Notes: generated from the sequence alone by a model not told the origin. A DNA stretch of 64,000 nucleotides from G963668345 sp965226215 (GCA_965226215.1 CBDDCH010000001.1:372001-436000); one strand, 5' to 3'. Shown: positions 52,274 to 61,104, counted from the stretch's first letter. Numbers and translations: made by a program.

Positions 52274-53602
52274 CAGTGCTGTCCGGGGAAAGTTGCGCCA
52301 ACGGACGGTAAGTCTTTAACGCTCAATGCCTTATGGCCTGTTTTGCCCGGGAACGATTTGAAATCCCGAGGCCGCAAATGGCCGCCTGAGCGGAGCATCC
52401 CGACGCGGCACAATGGGGGATGAACCTTGGCCGTACGATTTTCTCCCAACTGATCGAGTACCTGCCGAGCAAAGAGTTTCACAAATGTGTATGGCGCTAC
52501 CGCGGCGATTCCTATCTGAAAAGTTTCTCCTGCTGGGATCAGTTTCTTTCGATGGCATTCGCCCAGCTGACCTATCGGGAAAGCCTCCGCGACATCGAGA
52601 CGTGCCTGCGTTCGATGCACGGCAAACTCTACCACATGGGATTCCGCGGCAGGGTAGCGCGCTCGACACTGGCCGATGCGAACGAGTCGCGCGACTGGCG
52701 GATCTACGCGGACTTCGCGCAGGTCTTGATTGGCATGGCACGGCCGTTATATGCCCACGACCCGATCGGTGTGGACTTGGACCAGACTCTGTACGCTCTC
52801 GACTCGACAACAATCGACCTCTGCCTGTCGCTGTTTCCGTGGGCCAGATTCCGCCAGCACAAGGCCGCCGTGAAGATGCACACGCTGCTGGATCTGCACG
52901 GCAATATTCCCACGTTTATCAGCATTACTGCAGGCAAAGTGCAGGACGTCAACATCCTGGATGAATTTCTTCCCGAGGCCGGAGCGTTCTACGTCATGGA
53001 TCGGGGTTATGTCGATTTTCGGCGCCTCTTCGTGTTCACGCTCTGTTCGGCCTTCTTCGTGGTGCGAACCAAAAAGAACGTTTTGCTGCAGCGTCGCTAC
53101 TCCCACCCGGTGGATAGGAGCACAGGCCTGCGATCCGATCACACCGTCCTTTTGACCTCCTTCAACTCCGCCCAAGCGTACCCGGACCCCCTACGGCGGG
53201 TGAGTTATTTCGATGCCGAAAGCAACAAGCGGTTGAAATTCCTGACCAATAACTTCACCCTGCCGGCACTGACCATCGCCCACATCTACAAATCGCGCTG
53301 GCAGGTGGAACTCTTCTTCAAGTGGATCAAGCAACATCTGCGAATCAAGTCGTTTTACGGCACCAGCGAGAACGCCGTCAAGACGCAGATCTGGATCGCT
53401 GTCTCGATTTACGTGCTCATCGCCATGGTCCGGAAATGCCTCGGGCTGGAAGCGAGTCTCTACCAGATTCTACAGATTCTCAGCGTTACGCTATTCGAAA
53501 AAATGCCCATTTTACAGGCACTCCAGCCATCCGACTCCCAAAACGGATCCCCCTATGACCCCAACCAATTGATTCTATTCGACTTTTAACCGGACAGCAG
53601 TG
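52274..53602 (+). mobile_element. IS4-family insertion sequence (1329 bp)
   Basis: A perfect 9-bp target duplication ACTCCAAGT flanks it (52265-52273 and 53603-53611). Terminal inverted repeats are CAGTGCTGTCCGG on the left and CACTGCTGTCCGG on the right, one mismatch. Confidence 0.92.
52420..53589 (+). CDS. IS4-family transposase
   Basis: The protein has 389 residues. An N-terminal DUF4372-type region (RTIFSQLIEYLPSKEFHKCV) is followed by the DDE domain: LYALDSTTIDLCLSLFPWA, FYVMDRGYVDFRRL and YKSRWQVELFFKWIKQHLRI (the Y-(2)-R-(3)-E-(6)-K signature). It is complete and probably active. Confidence 0.93.
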   Translation: MNLGRTIFSQLIEYLPSKEFHKCVWRYRGDSYLKSFSCWDQFLSMAFAQLTYRESLRDIETCLRSMHGKLYHMGFRGRVARSTLADANESRDWRIYADFAQVLIGMARPLYAHDPIGVDLDQTLYALDSTTIDLCLSLFPWARFRQHKAAVKMHTLLDLHGNIPTFISITAGKVQDVNILDEFLPEAGAFYVMDRGYVDFRRLFVFTLCSAFFVVRTKKNVLLQRRYSHPVDRSTGLRSDHTVLLTSFNSAQAYPDPLRRVSYFDAESNKRLKFLTNNFTLPALTIAHIYKSRWQVELFFKWIKQHLRIKSFYGTSENAVKTQIWIAVSIYVLIAMVRKCLGLEASLYQILQILSVTLFEKMPILQALQPSDSQNGSPYDPNQLILFDF

Positions 53603-53664
53603 ACTCCAAGTAGGGACAAGCGATCCCGCTTGTCCAGGCCGACCTCTGGTCGCCGACCGGTCGC

Positions 53665-53684
53665 GGGCACAGCATGCTGTGCCC
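53665..53684. repeat. 20-bp perfect palindrome
   Basis: GGGCACAGCATGCTGTGCCC followed by GCCTGC is the core palindrome of the repeats at 25.1 and 51.0 kb. It lies 12 bp past the stop codon of the MEMO1-family gene and could act as a transcription terminator hairpin for it. Confidence 0.6.
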
Positions 53685-53696
53685 GCCTGCTCTCGA

Positions 53697-54926
53697 CTAC
53701 TCGGCGGCCGTGAACTCAATTCCCGCGAAGCTCACTACCGACTGCTGATCGATGTTCCACTGTTCGTAGTTGAGAACCTTGCCTCGAACCCCCTGGACCG
53801 ATTGCAGAAAGGTGTAGACCGGCGAGTATCCGCACCAGCGCAACTCATCTTGGTTGGGACGGACTAGTTCGAAAAAGCCCTCGGCGTTACCTTGGCAAAC
53901 ATACTTCAGACGGGCCTCATCGCGCGAGCGAACTTGCTGCATGGAACCCTGCTCGGCCACAGCCGAGAAAGGGTCGCCATAGCGGCGGCCGATGTGGGCT
54001 AGGTCGATCCCCAGGATCCAGATCAGCCGCTTCCTGTGCTTTTCACCTAATTCGCCGAGCGCCTCGAAAAACCGTCTCACGGAATCATTCGCCTGAGGTG
54101 CCTTGCCTGTCAACAAGCTCTCGGCGAGCGGACCGCATAAGATCGGCACGATCTTGAAATCGCTGCCGCCGAGCGCCTGCTGCAGAAACACGCACTGGAA
54201 CTCGATGGAGTGCTCGCTGGCGTGGCAGTAGTCTTCCATTTTGATCGATTCCGGGGCTTCAGCAGCGAGCCAATCGACGAGCGTGTTGTCTGTCTGGATG
54301 GCGCCGAGCGGCGTTACGAAAGGTTTGCGCGTCAGGCCGAACTTTTCCGGCTGTCCGTAGTGGGAGGTGCCCAGGATCACGAACGTCTTGTCGGCGTATT
54401 GAGGCCCGAGCCGCCGGTAGGCGGCGGCGTAGCTTCGAAAACCCCCTTCGGGGCTGACATGAGGCGCCGCCAGCGCGACCAGCGAGTCGGGAGCCGCGGA
54501 GTTCGATCCCGCTGCCGTTCCGTAGTAGCTTAGCTTCTGCCGCAAGGCTTCGGCCTCCGCGGGATAGGCCGCCCCGGCGTGTGCAGGTTGGCGGACACCG
54601 GCCTCGGCAAACTCGCGTTGCTTCTTATCCCTCATTTCGTGAAACTCTTCGGAATCAAGGAAGCCGCATTCGGTCATCGTATCGATGAGGTTCCGGGCAG
54701 CTTCCATGACCCGCAAGTCACCGGTCGCGCGGGTGAGGAACTCCTGCAGGTCGAGATCCGAGTGCTCCCCGTCGAAGAAGACAAGGCCACGGGCCAGCAG
54801 GGGAGGAACGATGATCGTGGCGTCGCTGTAGTGAAAGGGATCGCGAATGAGCAGCCCCGGCTGATCGGGAACCGGCGAGGGCATGATGTCGAGCTCGGGG
54901 CGCAGAGCAGCCAGGGTCTGGGCCAT
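53697..54926 (-). CDS. MEMO1-family protein (AmmeMemoRadiSam system protein B type)
   Basis: The protein has 409 residues from the ATG at 54926 (MAQTLAALRPELDIMPSPVP). The long upstream extension to 55085 lacks family features. The N-terminal ~130 residues form an extra domain (LLIRDPFHYSDATIIVPPLL). The Memo domain follows: PAHAGAAYPAEAEALRQKL, VALAAPHVSPEGGFRSYAAA, FVILGTSHYG, ASEHSIEFQCVFLQ and WILGIDLAHIGRRYGDP, giving the conserved His and metal-site residues. The domain is related to aromatic-ring-opening dioxygenases. The radical SAM and AMMECR1 partners that define the three-gene system are not adjacent. Confidence 0.88.
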   Translation of the reverse strand: MAQTLAALRPELDIMPSPVPDQPGLLIRDPFHYSDATIIVPPLLARGLVFFDGEHSDLDLQEFLTRATGDLRVMEAARNLIDTMTECGFLDSEEFHEMRDKKQREFAEAGVRQPAHAGAAYPAEAEALRQKLSYYGTAAGSNSAAPDSLVALAAPHVSPEGGFRSYAAAYRRLGPQYADKTFVILGTSHYGQPEKFGLTRKPFVTPLGAIQTDNTLVDWLAAEAPESIKMEDYCHASEHSIEFQCVFLQQALGGSDFKIVPILCGPLAESLLTGKAPQANDSVRRFFEALGELGEKHRKRLIWILGIDLAHIGRRYGDPFSAVAEQGSMQQVRSRDEARLKYVCQGNAEGFFELVRPNQDELRWCGYSPVYTFLQSVQGVRGKVLNYEQWNIDQQSVVSFAGIEFTAAE

Positions 54927-55567
54927 CAACGTATCGTATCCCGTCTGAGGAGCAGACGTCAGCCATGCGGTGGCCGCGCGACATCCAGCGCCTACCGAGG
55001 TAAATGGCTGCAACAGAAACCGGAAGTTCGCAGGCGGGAAGCGAGACCCGTGGCAAGCGCTCGCTCGCCCGCAGCGGATGACCAACGGAAACCTGACGGG
55101 TCATCGTGACACAGCATGCCGGCTCGGCGACACGGGCCGCGCCCTGGCCTGATATCTAACTTATTGATCCGGCAATACTTGTTTTCTACAACGGTTTGGG
55201 CGCGCAAGTGCAAGCCAACAAAGAGAATGGGTGAGCCACTAACACCTCTTCAAACCTCCCCTCCGCTGGATTCGGCGTGGACGGGGCGCTTGTTAGCCAA
55301 CGCAGGTGCTTGCTCGAGCTTCAACCACAGGTAAGGATGGCGGGTGCCGTGCCCGCGCTGGATTCGGCGGAGGGTCCTTTTGGGGGAAAATCACTCCTTG
55401 CGAATCGTGGATCCCCTGAGGCGGCGGATGGCTTTCCGGTCAAGATATCAGACGCGGACGGGACCGGGAAGTAAGAGCGGGCACTCCCATCCGCCCCTGA
55501 GGGTCGTACCGTTCGCAGAGCCGATATCTCTAGCGCTCAACGGCCCCGGTGTTCGATCGCGACCCTA
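54927..55567. other. Intergenic region upstream of the IS630 copy
   Basis: Two copies of CGCTGGATTCGGCG occur at about 55264 and 55351. No gene was recognised. If the repA gene originally continued across the IS630 site, its remaining part should lie here on the minus strand (reading down from 55567); only LGSRSNTG is weakly suggestive before a stop. Confidence 0.3.
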
Positions 55568-56720
55568 GTGTAGTGCCACATAAATAGCTGTACAATAACA
55601 CCCTTTTCGCGGTAGGATGGTTTATGTGGCCATCCGCTGACGCTCTAGCCCTCACCGCTCCGCAGCGAAACGCTCTTCGTCGCCTCGTTCGAGGCCGCAA
55701 TACGACGCAGACAATGGTCTTGCGAGCGCACATTGTTTTGCGCTGTGCGCAGGGGTTGGCGAACCACGCCATGGCCCGCGAACTCGGCGTCAACCGCAAG
55801 ACCGTCATCCTGTGGCGAAAGCGCTTCGCCCAGTCCGGCCTCGACGGACTCCGCGATCGGACGCGCCCCGGACGCAAACCGGCGCTCTCCGCTGAATTCG
55901 TCCAATGCATCCTCGATACAACGCTTCACGAGAAGCCCCGGGCGGCCACGCATTGGAGCACCCGCACCATCGCCAAGCACTTGGGCGTCTCCAAGATGGC
56001 CATCCAGCGCGTCTGGAAAGCGCACGGACTGCAGCCCCATCGCCTCGAAACTTTCAAGCTCAGCCGCGACAAGCAGTTCGTCGAGAAACTCCGCGACGTG
56101 GTCGGGCTATACTTGAATCCGCCCGAGCACGCGCTGGTGCTCAGCGTCGATGAGAAAAGCCAGATCCAGGCCTTAGACCGCAGCCAGCCGGGACTGCCCC
56201 TGAAAAAGGGTCGCGCCGGCACCATGACCCACGACTTCAAACGACATGGCACAACGACGCTGTTCGCCGCCTTCAATGTGCTCGACGGCCAGGTGATCGG
56301 GGACTGTCTGCCGCGACATCGGCACCAGGAATTCCTCAAATTCCTACGCAAGATCGATCGCGAAACGCCACCGGCGCTGGAGCTGCATCTGATCGTGGAC
56401 AACTACTCCACGCATAAGCATGAGCAGGTGAAGAAGTGGCTCGCGAAGCACCCCCGCTTCCACTTTCACTTCATTCCCACGTCTTCTTCTTGGCTCAATC
56501 TCGTCGAGCGCTGGTTCCGCGAGCTGACACAGAAGCGCATCCGCCGCGGCGTGTTCCGCAGTGTTCCCGAACTCGAGGCCGCCATCCACGAGTACCTGGA
56601 AGCGAGCAACCAAGCGGCCAAGCCCTTTGTCTGGACAGCTCCGGCACAAGATATCCTCGCCAAAGTCGAGCGCGCCGCCAAAACCCACGCCATTGTCCAG
56701 AACCGTTAGTGGCACTACAC
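55568..56720 (+). mobile_element. IS630-family insertion sequence, copy 2 (1153 bp, intact)
   Basis: It is flanked by TA dinucleotides (55566-55567 and 56721-56722), with inverted ends GTGTAGTGCCAC. It is almost identical to copy 1 at 37797-38949, in inverted orientation. It has inserted into, and truncated, a repA gene. Confidence 0.93.
55624..56709 (+). CDS. IS630-family transposase (intact)
   Basis: The protein has 361 residues. The helix-turn-helix region is ANHAMARELGVNRKTVILWR; the DDE_3 domain has LVLSVDEKSQIQALDRSQPG, LIVDNYSTHKHEQVKKWL and SSWLNLVERWFRELTQKRIR. The single frame suggests it is functional, unlike copy 1. Confidence 0.94.
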   Translation: MWPSADALALTAPQRNALRRLVRGRNTTQTMVLRAHIVLRCAQGLANHAMARELGVNRKTVILWRKRFAQSGLDGLRDRTRPGRKPALSAEFVQCILDTTLHEKPRAATHWSTRTIAKHLGVSKMAIQRVWKAHGLQPHRLETFKLSRDKQFVEKLRDVVGLYLNPPEHALVLSVDEKSQIQALDRSQPGLPLKKGRAGTMTHDFKRHGTTTLFAAFNVLDGQVIGDCLPRHRHQEFLKFLRKIDRETPPALELHLIVDNYSTHKHEQVKKWLAKHPRFHFHFIPTSSSWLNLVERWFRELTQKRIRRGVFRSVPELEAAIHEYLEASNQAAKPFVWTAPAQDILAKVERAAKTHAIVQNR

Positions 56721-57125
56721 TAGCTTCCGCATGAACTCGTAAAGCGAGCGGCCTAGAACGAGCTCGCGCTTTCGCGTCCGCACCGCTTCCGTGCAAACCC
56801 AGGCAATCAATAACCGTGGGATGTTGCCGAAGGGCAGCTTGTTGTCGAGCCCGGCGGTCATCCCCAGCTTATACAGGCCATTGCGGCGGACATACTCTTT
56901 CCGGTTGCCGGGGTTGGTGCGGGGCAGGCTGCACAGCACCAACAGCCGCGCCATGAAGCCCCGGTCGGGGTCCGCTTCACTGGCCCCGACTAGCTGATTC
57001 ACCTGATCGGCTTGGGTGAAGTGGTGAACTGCCTGGGGCGAAGCTTCGCGGATCGCCTTCACCGGGCCGCCCAGGCCGCCGATGACTTCACCTATGGGAA
57101 CCAGCTCTCCGCGTTGACGCTGCAT
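56721..57125 (-). pseudogene. repA: Plasmid replication initiator RepA, C-terminus cut off by IS630
   Basis: From the ATG at 57125 about 135 residues remain. The segment FMARLLVLCSLPRTNPGNRK, EYVRRNGLYKLGMTAGLDNK, LPFGNIPRLLIAWVCTEAVR and RELVLGRSLYEFMRKL is highly characteristic of the RepA family of broad-host-range plasmids (PF04796). Translation then enters the IS630 end. Full-length relatives are at least twice as long. Its presence suggests that the segment to the right derives from a plasmid or plasmid-like integrative element. Confidence 0.82.
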
Positions 57126-57173
57126 GCCCTATTCTCCCATGTTCCCCAGACAAAACAGGGACACTACCGGCGT

Positions 57174-57757
57174 CTATTCCTGATCCGGCATCTCCGGAAC
57201 CGGCACCACCGGCAGCGTTGTGAAGATGCGGTTGCCGGGGTCCATTTCCAGGGCCACGGCGGTAAACAGCCTCTCCCCAACCGCATCGCAGCGCACCGAC
57301 CCCGTGAAGTCGGATGTATCGGCGGCGGGGGGAACGCCTGGTCGATGAGCCAGGACGTCTGCCCGTTGGCCTCCAGAGGGATGCTCGCGGCGTCGAGCAG
57401 CACGCCCTCCCGCATCAAGTCGCAGCGCACCAGCCCCGGACTCGATTCCAGGTTGTGGATCGCGGCCCACGTATTGATTCCTCCCTCCTGGCGGCGCACC
57501 GGGAAGAGGGCGTCGCTGATGGGCGGGCCGGCTCCCACCACGCCCGCGCCGACGCTGGGGAGGTCAAAGCGGAGCAGACCGCCGAGGGGACCGTCCGAGA
57601 CCACCCGCACCGATCCTGTCACTAGCTCCCCTCGCCCGTGGGTCGAAATCGTGAGTTCGCCCAGCGGCTCCATCTCGGTCTGGACCGTCAGAGCGCCGTC
57701 CTCGGTGATCTCCAGATCGCCCGGATACCCCAAGCGTCTCCGCCAACCCTTCAAGGT
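57174..57757 (-). pseudogene. C-terminal piece of a large exported protein, frameshifted
   Basis: Frame one reads MEPLGELTISTHGRGELVTG, GSVRVVSDGPLGGLLRFDLP, and GGINTWAAIHNLESSPGLVR to WLIDQAFPP. After a run of C residues near 57330 the sense continues in another frame: ADTSDFTGSVRCDAVGERLF, TAVALEMDPGNRIFTTLPVV and PVPEMPDQE to a stop at 57174. This type of beta-rich tail ('gi.ly..s...v...l.d..G..va...l.l.anG..a.fi.e.fp') terminates large secreted proteins of Acidobacteriota. No start or upstream domains are present. Confidence 0.6.
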
Positions 57758-57786
57758 TCACAGGCTGCTATGGAATCGTGCGGGGT

Positions 57787-58215
57787 ATGGCCAGAAAAGT
57801 GCTGTGGAGACAGGTGTTTTGCCGAGGTTGCGGGGTGATGTTTTACATCTGCCGTTCCTGCTATCGGGGGCAGGTCTACTGCGGGGATGAGTGCCGCCGC
57901 CGGATGAGACGCCAACAGAGGCGGCGGGCCAACCGCCGCTACCAGCAGGACCCGGACATTCGGGCCGATCATTGCCAGCGCCAGCGGGAATACCGGGAAC
58001 GGTGCCGCTTCCGGCGCGTGACAGATCATACTTCCGCCGGGGGTGCTCGATCAGGCAAGATCAAGAAAGCATTGACGGAAACGGGAATCCGTACGCCATT
58101 GGCGGAGGTATTCCAGGATCGGCCCCGGTTTGAGCGGCGCGAAACCGTCGCCCGGCCCGTTTGCATCGTGTGTGGGCGTGTGAAGGAGATCGGCCAGGAG
58201 AGGGAGAAACCGTGA
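57787..58215 (+). CDS. Zinc-finger-like protein of mobile elements
   Basis: The protein has 142 residues from the ATG at 57787; a GTG nine bases earlier is possible. The N-terminus has a treble-clef-like cluster FCRGCGVMFYICRSCYRGQV then YCGDECRRRMRR, followed by an Arg-rich helix with RRANRRYQQDPDIRADHCQR and a late CIVCGR. Proteins of this pattern often sit next to transposons and plasmids; the function is unknown. Its stop overlaps the next start (GTGA). Confidence 0.6.
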   Translation: MARKVLWRQVFCRGCGVMFYICRSCYRGQVYCGDECRRRMRRQQRRRANRRYQQDPDIRADHCQRQREYRERCRFRRVTDHTSAGGARSGKIKKALTETGIRTPLAEVFQDRPRFERRETVARPVCIVCGRVKEIGQEREKP

Positions 58216-58406
58216 TTCAAAAAAAGGAAGAGAACGGCGAGAAGTACGTCACGGCCACCACGGAGGCCGAGTTTCACGAGGCGTTGAACCGTGGGCTTGC
58301 GGTCGAGCTGACGCGGGAACTGGCGGAGAAGATCGGAGTGCCCATGGACGAGGACGTGGGCACCGTGGCGGAGATCGACCAGGCGCGGTACGACCGCCAC
58401 GACTAG
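58212..58406 (+). CDS. Small acidic protein of unknown function (64 residues)
   Basis: The GTG start at 58212 overlaps the preceding stop (TGA at 58213), preceded by GAGAGGGAG. The sequence IQKKEENGEKYVTATTEAEF, HEALNRGLAVELTRELAEKI, GVPMDEDVGTVAEIDQARYD is mostly helical and acidic. No family was recognised. It is 15 bp upstream of the ArdC-like gene and could be a partner or regulator of it. Confidence 0.6.
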   Translation: MIQKKEENGEKYVTATTEAEFHEALNRGLAVELTRELAEKIGVPMDEDVGTVAEIDQARYDRHD

Positions 58407-58421
58407 GAATGGAGGCGCACT

Positions 58422-59510
58422 ATGGCGAAGAAATCCTTTTGGCAGCGCGGGGAAGACTACGCGAAGAAAGTCTCCAGCGAAATCATTGACCAGATCAAGG
58501 CCGGAGTTGCGCCGTGGCAGAAGCCGTGGAAGCCGGGAGAACAGATCAGCGCCGAAAACTTCTCAACCGGCCAGAAGTACAGCGGCGGCAACAGCCTTTA
58601 CCTGATGAGCCGCGCGATCCGCGATGGCCGGGGCGACAACCGTTGGGGCACCTACAACCAGATTCGGGAAGCGGGCGGACAGGTTCGCAAGGGCGAGAAA
58701 GGGACGCAGGTTCTATTCTTCACGGATCGCACGGCCAAGGCCGCGAAGGACGAGAAAGGGCAGACGATCAAGGACGAGAAAGGCAAGACGATCTACAACG
58801 AAGAAAAGCGAGAGAAGCCCATCTGTAAGCAGTACACGGTGTTCAACGTGGAGCAAGCCGAGGGCCTGGAATTGAAGCCGCGAGAAGGCCAAGTGCGGCC
58901 CGAATGGGACGCTCATCGAGACGCCGAGAAGGTTATCGCGGCCAGCGGGCCAACCGTCGAGCACGTCGCCGGAGATCGGGCCTACTATCGCATGGCCGAG
59001 GACAAGATAGTGCTCCCGGAGCCGGGCCAATTCCCCACCCGCAACGGCTACTACCAGACGGCGCTTCACGAGTGCGGCCATGCAACCGGCCACCCGGATC
59101 GCATGAACCGCGACACGCTCAAAGAGGGATTAGACAACGGCTTTGGATCGCCGGAATACGCCCGCGAAGAATTGCGGGCCGAGATCAGCGCCATGATGAC
59201 CGGGGAGCGCGTGGGCGTAGGCCATGACCCGCAGCGCGGCGCGGCCTATGTCGAGAATTGGGTGAAGGTGCTTGAAAAAGACCCGCATGAGATTCATAGA
59301 GCGGCGCGAGACGCGCAGAAGATGACCGATCACCTCATGGAGCGGGCTATCAACCGTGAGGTTGCGACGCCGAGCAAGGAAAAAACGCGGGCCGAGTTGA
59401 CCCAGGAATACTCTCATGCTCGCGGGCCGCAGATCAGCCAAACGCCAAAACAATCGCCGGAAAAACAACCCGCTCAAGCCCAACAGCACGACGCAGGGCC
59501 GAGCCGTTAA
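58422..59510 (+). CDS. ArdC-like antirestriction protein with zincin-type peptidase domain
   Basis: The protein has 362 residues, with GGAGG a few bases before the ATG. The N-terminal DUF1738 (ArdC-N) domain reads IIDQIKAGVAPWQKPWKPGE, FSTGQKYSGGNSLYL and NRWGTYNQIREAGGQVRKGE. A charged insert (about 107-132) contains the near-repeats KDEKGQTI and KDEKGKTI. The metallopeptidase-like domain has ALHECGHATGHPDR (H216, E217, H220) and EYAREELRAEISAMMTGERV. Related plasmid proteins protect incoming single-stranded DNA from host restriction. Position before the virB genes supports a role in conjugal establishment. Confidence 0.88.
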   Translation: MAKKSFWQRGEDYAKKVSSEIIDQIKAGVAPWQKPWKPGEQISAENFSTGQKYSGGNSLYLMSRAIRDGRGDNRWGTYNQIREAGGQVRKGEKGTQVLFFTDRTAKAAKDEKGQTIKDEKGKTIYNEEKREKPICKQYTVFNVEQAEGLELKPREGQVRPEWDAHRDAEKVIAASGPTVEHVAGDRAYYRMAEDKIVLPEPGQFPTRNGYYQTALHECGHATGHPDRMNRDTLKEGLDNGFGSPEYAREELRAEISAMMTGERVGVGHDPQRGAAYVENWVKVLEKDPHEIHRAARDAQKMTDHLMERAINREVATPSKEKTRAELTQEYSHARGPQISQTPKQSPEKQPAQAQQHDAGPSR

Positions 59511-59519
59511 GGAGGGACC

Positions 59520-60419
59520 GTGTTTGATCCGCGAGACTTTGCCGCCGATCCCCGGACCCGGCCCGAAGCTCGCCCCAGGCGCGACCACGCGAAAGAGCGC
59601 GAGGACCGCGAGCGCGACGGCCACCGGCGGGAATACGATCCCCGCAGGACGAAGCGGCAGAGCTTCCAGGACCGCACGGATCGAGCGATAGCGGACGTGG
59701 GAATGTACCGCAACGTCGCCTACCGCGACGTGGCGGACGCTCACTTTGAGGGACACCCCTACGCGGCGCGGCGGGCCGTGGATCAGATGGTCCGGGCCGG
59801 TCACGTCCGGGAGCATAACGCCGAGGGACCGCAAGGCGGCAGCTACAAAGTGCTGACGCTCACCGAGCGCGGAGTGGAGCGGGCGGAGCGCGTAGCCCGC
59901 GACCAGGGGCTTGATTCCCAACAGAAGGCATGGAGCGGGCTTGTGAAGCCCGGCGAGCTTCAACATGACGTGGCCGTGTTTCGCGCCGCGAGGATCGAGC
60001 AGATGAAGCTACTCGAACAGGGAGCCGTCTTGAAGCGTATCCGCATTGACGCCGAACTCAAGCGCGAGATCGCCCGCGCTACGGAAAGCGCCAGGGCGCG
60101 AGGCGGAAAAGAAGCGGCAGACGCCGCACGTTTGGAAGCGGCGGAGGCTCTAGGTCTATCCGTCAAGGATGCCCGCGTGGAGTACCCGGACGCGCAACTT
60201 GAGTACCTGGACGTTGAGGGCCGCGGCGGGCGCGTCAACGTCGAGGTTGCGACCGAGCACTACAGCGCCAAGAGTATCGCCGCGAAAGCCGCCGCCGGGT
60301 TTACCGTGCATGGAAGCAACGGGCGGGCGTCGGCGCGGATAGCCCGATCCCTCGGCCAGGACGAGGGCAGCGGAGGCGGAGGCGGCGGCGCACGAGATAA
60401 AGGGTCTATCGAACTCTAA
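59520..60419 (+). CDS. wHTH protein with nuclease-like C-terminal domain (replication-relaxation-like)
   Basis: The protein has 299 residues with a GTG start six bases after GGAGG. An Arg/Asp/Glu-rich N-terminus (1-50) is followed by a winged-helix region (~55-130: IADVGMYRNVAYRDVADAHF, AVDQMVRAGHVREHNAEGPQ, GGSYKVLTLTERGVERAERV). The C-terminal half has HDVAVFRAARIEQMKLLEQG, RIDAELKREIARATESARAR and YPDAQLEYLDVEGRGGRVNV then EVATEHYSAKSI, resembling a restriction-endonuclease-like fold with D...ExE residues. Replication-relaxation proteins have this layout; it could be the missing mobilisation protein, but that is inference. Confidence 0.6.
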   Translation: MFDPRDFAADPRTRPEARPRRDHAKEREDRERDGHRREYDPRRTKRQSFQDRTDRAIADVGMYRNVAYRDVADAHFEGHPYAARRAVDQMVRAGHVREHNAEGPQGGSYKVLTLTERGVERAERVARDQGLDSQQKAWSGLVKPGELQHDVAVFRAARIEQMKLLEQGAVLKRIRIDAELKREIARATESARARGGKEAADAARLEAAEALGLSVKDARVEYPDAQLEYLDVEGRGGRVNVEVATEHYSAKSIAAKAAAGFTVHGSNGRASARIARSLGQDEGSGGGGGGARDKGSIEL

Positions 60420-60435
60420 CCAGGAGATTCCCGCA

Positions 60436-60759
60436 ATGCAGCCGTGGAAAATCAGTGTTGGCTTCACGGCCATTATCCTTGCCGTCGCCGCGATGGTTGG
60501 CGGAGAACACTTCGCTTATCTCGAACCTCACTTTCAAATCATCTTCACCGATTATTGGATGTCCCTAGCGTGGTATGGCGGACTTGCCATAGTCACGCTG
60601 ATGGCTGTGATCTACGCCGCCGCCCGCGCTTTGGGCTTGGCTGACCTCGGCCTCAAGGTCGATCTCATGGAGCGCTCCATTCGGCGCGGCGGCGGCGGGC
60701 AAACGGAGCTTGCCGAGAAGTTGGGACAAGAAGAACGGGGACAGTTCCCCGGCGGATAA
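60436..60759 (+). CDS. Two-span membrane protein of the conjugation cluster
   Basis: The protein has 107 residues with AGGAG upstream. Two hydrophobic segments (ISVGFTAIILAVAAMV and WYGGLAIVTLMAVIYAAARA) are followed by a charged, glycine-rich tail. No family was recognised. It lies between the wHTH gene and virB2 on the same strand with short gaps, so it is probably part of the transfer operon. Confidence 0.6.
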   Translation: MQPWKISVGFTAIILAVAAMVGGEHFAYLEPHFQIIFTDYWMSLAWYGGLAIVTLMAVIYAAARALGLADLGLKVDLMERSIRRGGGGQTELAEKLGQEERGQFPGG

Positions 60760-60783
60760 ATCAACAAACAAGGGAGACACACA

Positions 60784-61104
60784 ATGACAAACAAACATTC
60801 AACCATCTCGAAGCGCGTCGTTCTTTTGGTGAGCATCCCCGCGCTTTCGGCGGGAGAACTTATGGCCCAGACGGCACCGGCACCAGTCTCAGGAGCGGGA
60901 GCAATCCCTTGGCTACAAGCGATTGACGTGTTGCAGAGCGCTTTCACCGGACCCATTGCGCGAGGACTCAGCTTGATTGCCGTCGTGGTAGGCGGGCTGA
61001 TGTTCGCCTTCGGGGAAGGCGGCAGCAAGAAGGCCCTGGCCGGAATCATCTTCGGCCTGGGAATGGCCATGGGCGCGGCCAACTTTCTTACGTGGCTCTT
61101 CTGA
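60784..61104 (+). CDS. virB2: VirB2/TrbC pilin-like protein
   Basis: The protein has 106 residues. A long signal (VVLLVSIPALSAGELMAQ, cleavage likely after MA) precedes a mature part with two hydrophobic segments separated by a short charged loop: FTGPIARGLSLIAVVVGGLM, FAFGEGGSKKALAGIIFGLG. This is the VirB2/TrbC arrangement, the major subunit of the conjugative pilus. The stop overlaps the virB3 ATG (TGATG). Confidence 0.88.
   Translation: MTNKHSTISKRVVLLVSIPALSAGELMAQTAPAPVSGAGAIPWLQAIDVLQSAFTGPIARGLSLIAVVVGGLMFAFGEGGSKKALAGIIFGLGMAMGAANFLTWLF

Larger units (their letters stand above)
52222..53635. repeat. Palindromic repeat interrupted by an IS4 element
   Basis: The left part 52222-52273 has a palindrome with arms GGACCGGCG/CGCCGGTCC, then CTACTGCCGCGGCTGGCGAC and GACTCCAAGT. 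The right part 53612-53635 continues AGGGACAAGCGATCCCGCTT and GTCC. Joined at the 9-bp target duplication they reproduce the block order seen intact at 12771-12846. No gene lies in 52028-52273. Confidence 0.75.

Noticed and set aside
51341..54926. CADD homologue and MEMO1 homologue as one system
   Set aside because: They are separated by an IS4 insertion and a repeat, and no radical SAM or AMMECR1 gene is nearby; proximity alone is insufficient.
55086..55567. C-terminal half of RepA on the far side of IS630 copy 2
   Set aside because: After LGSRSNTG the frame hits a stop and no later RepA motif can be read in any frame.
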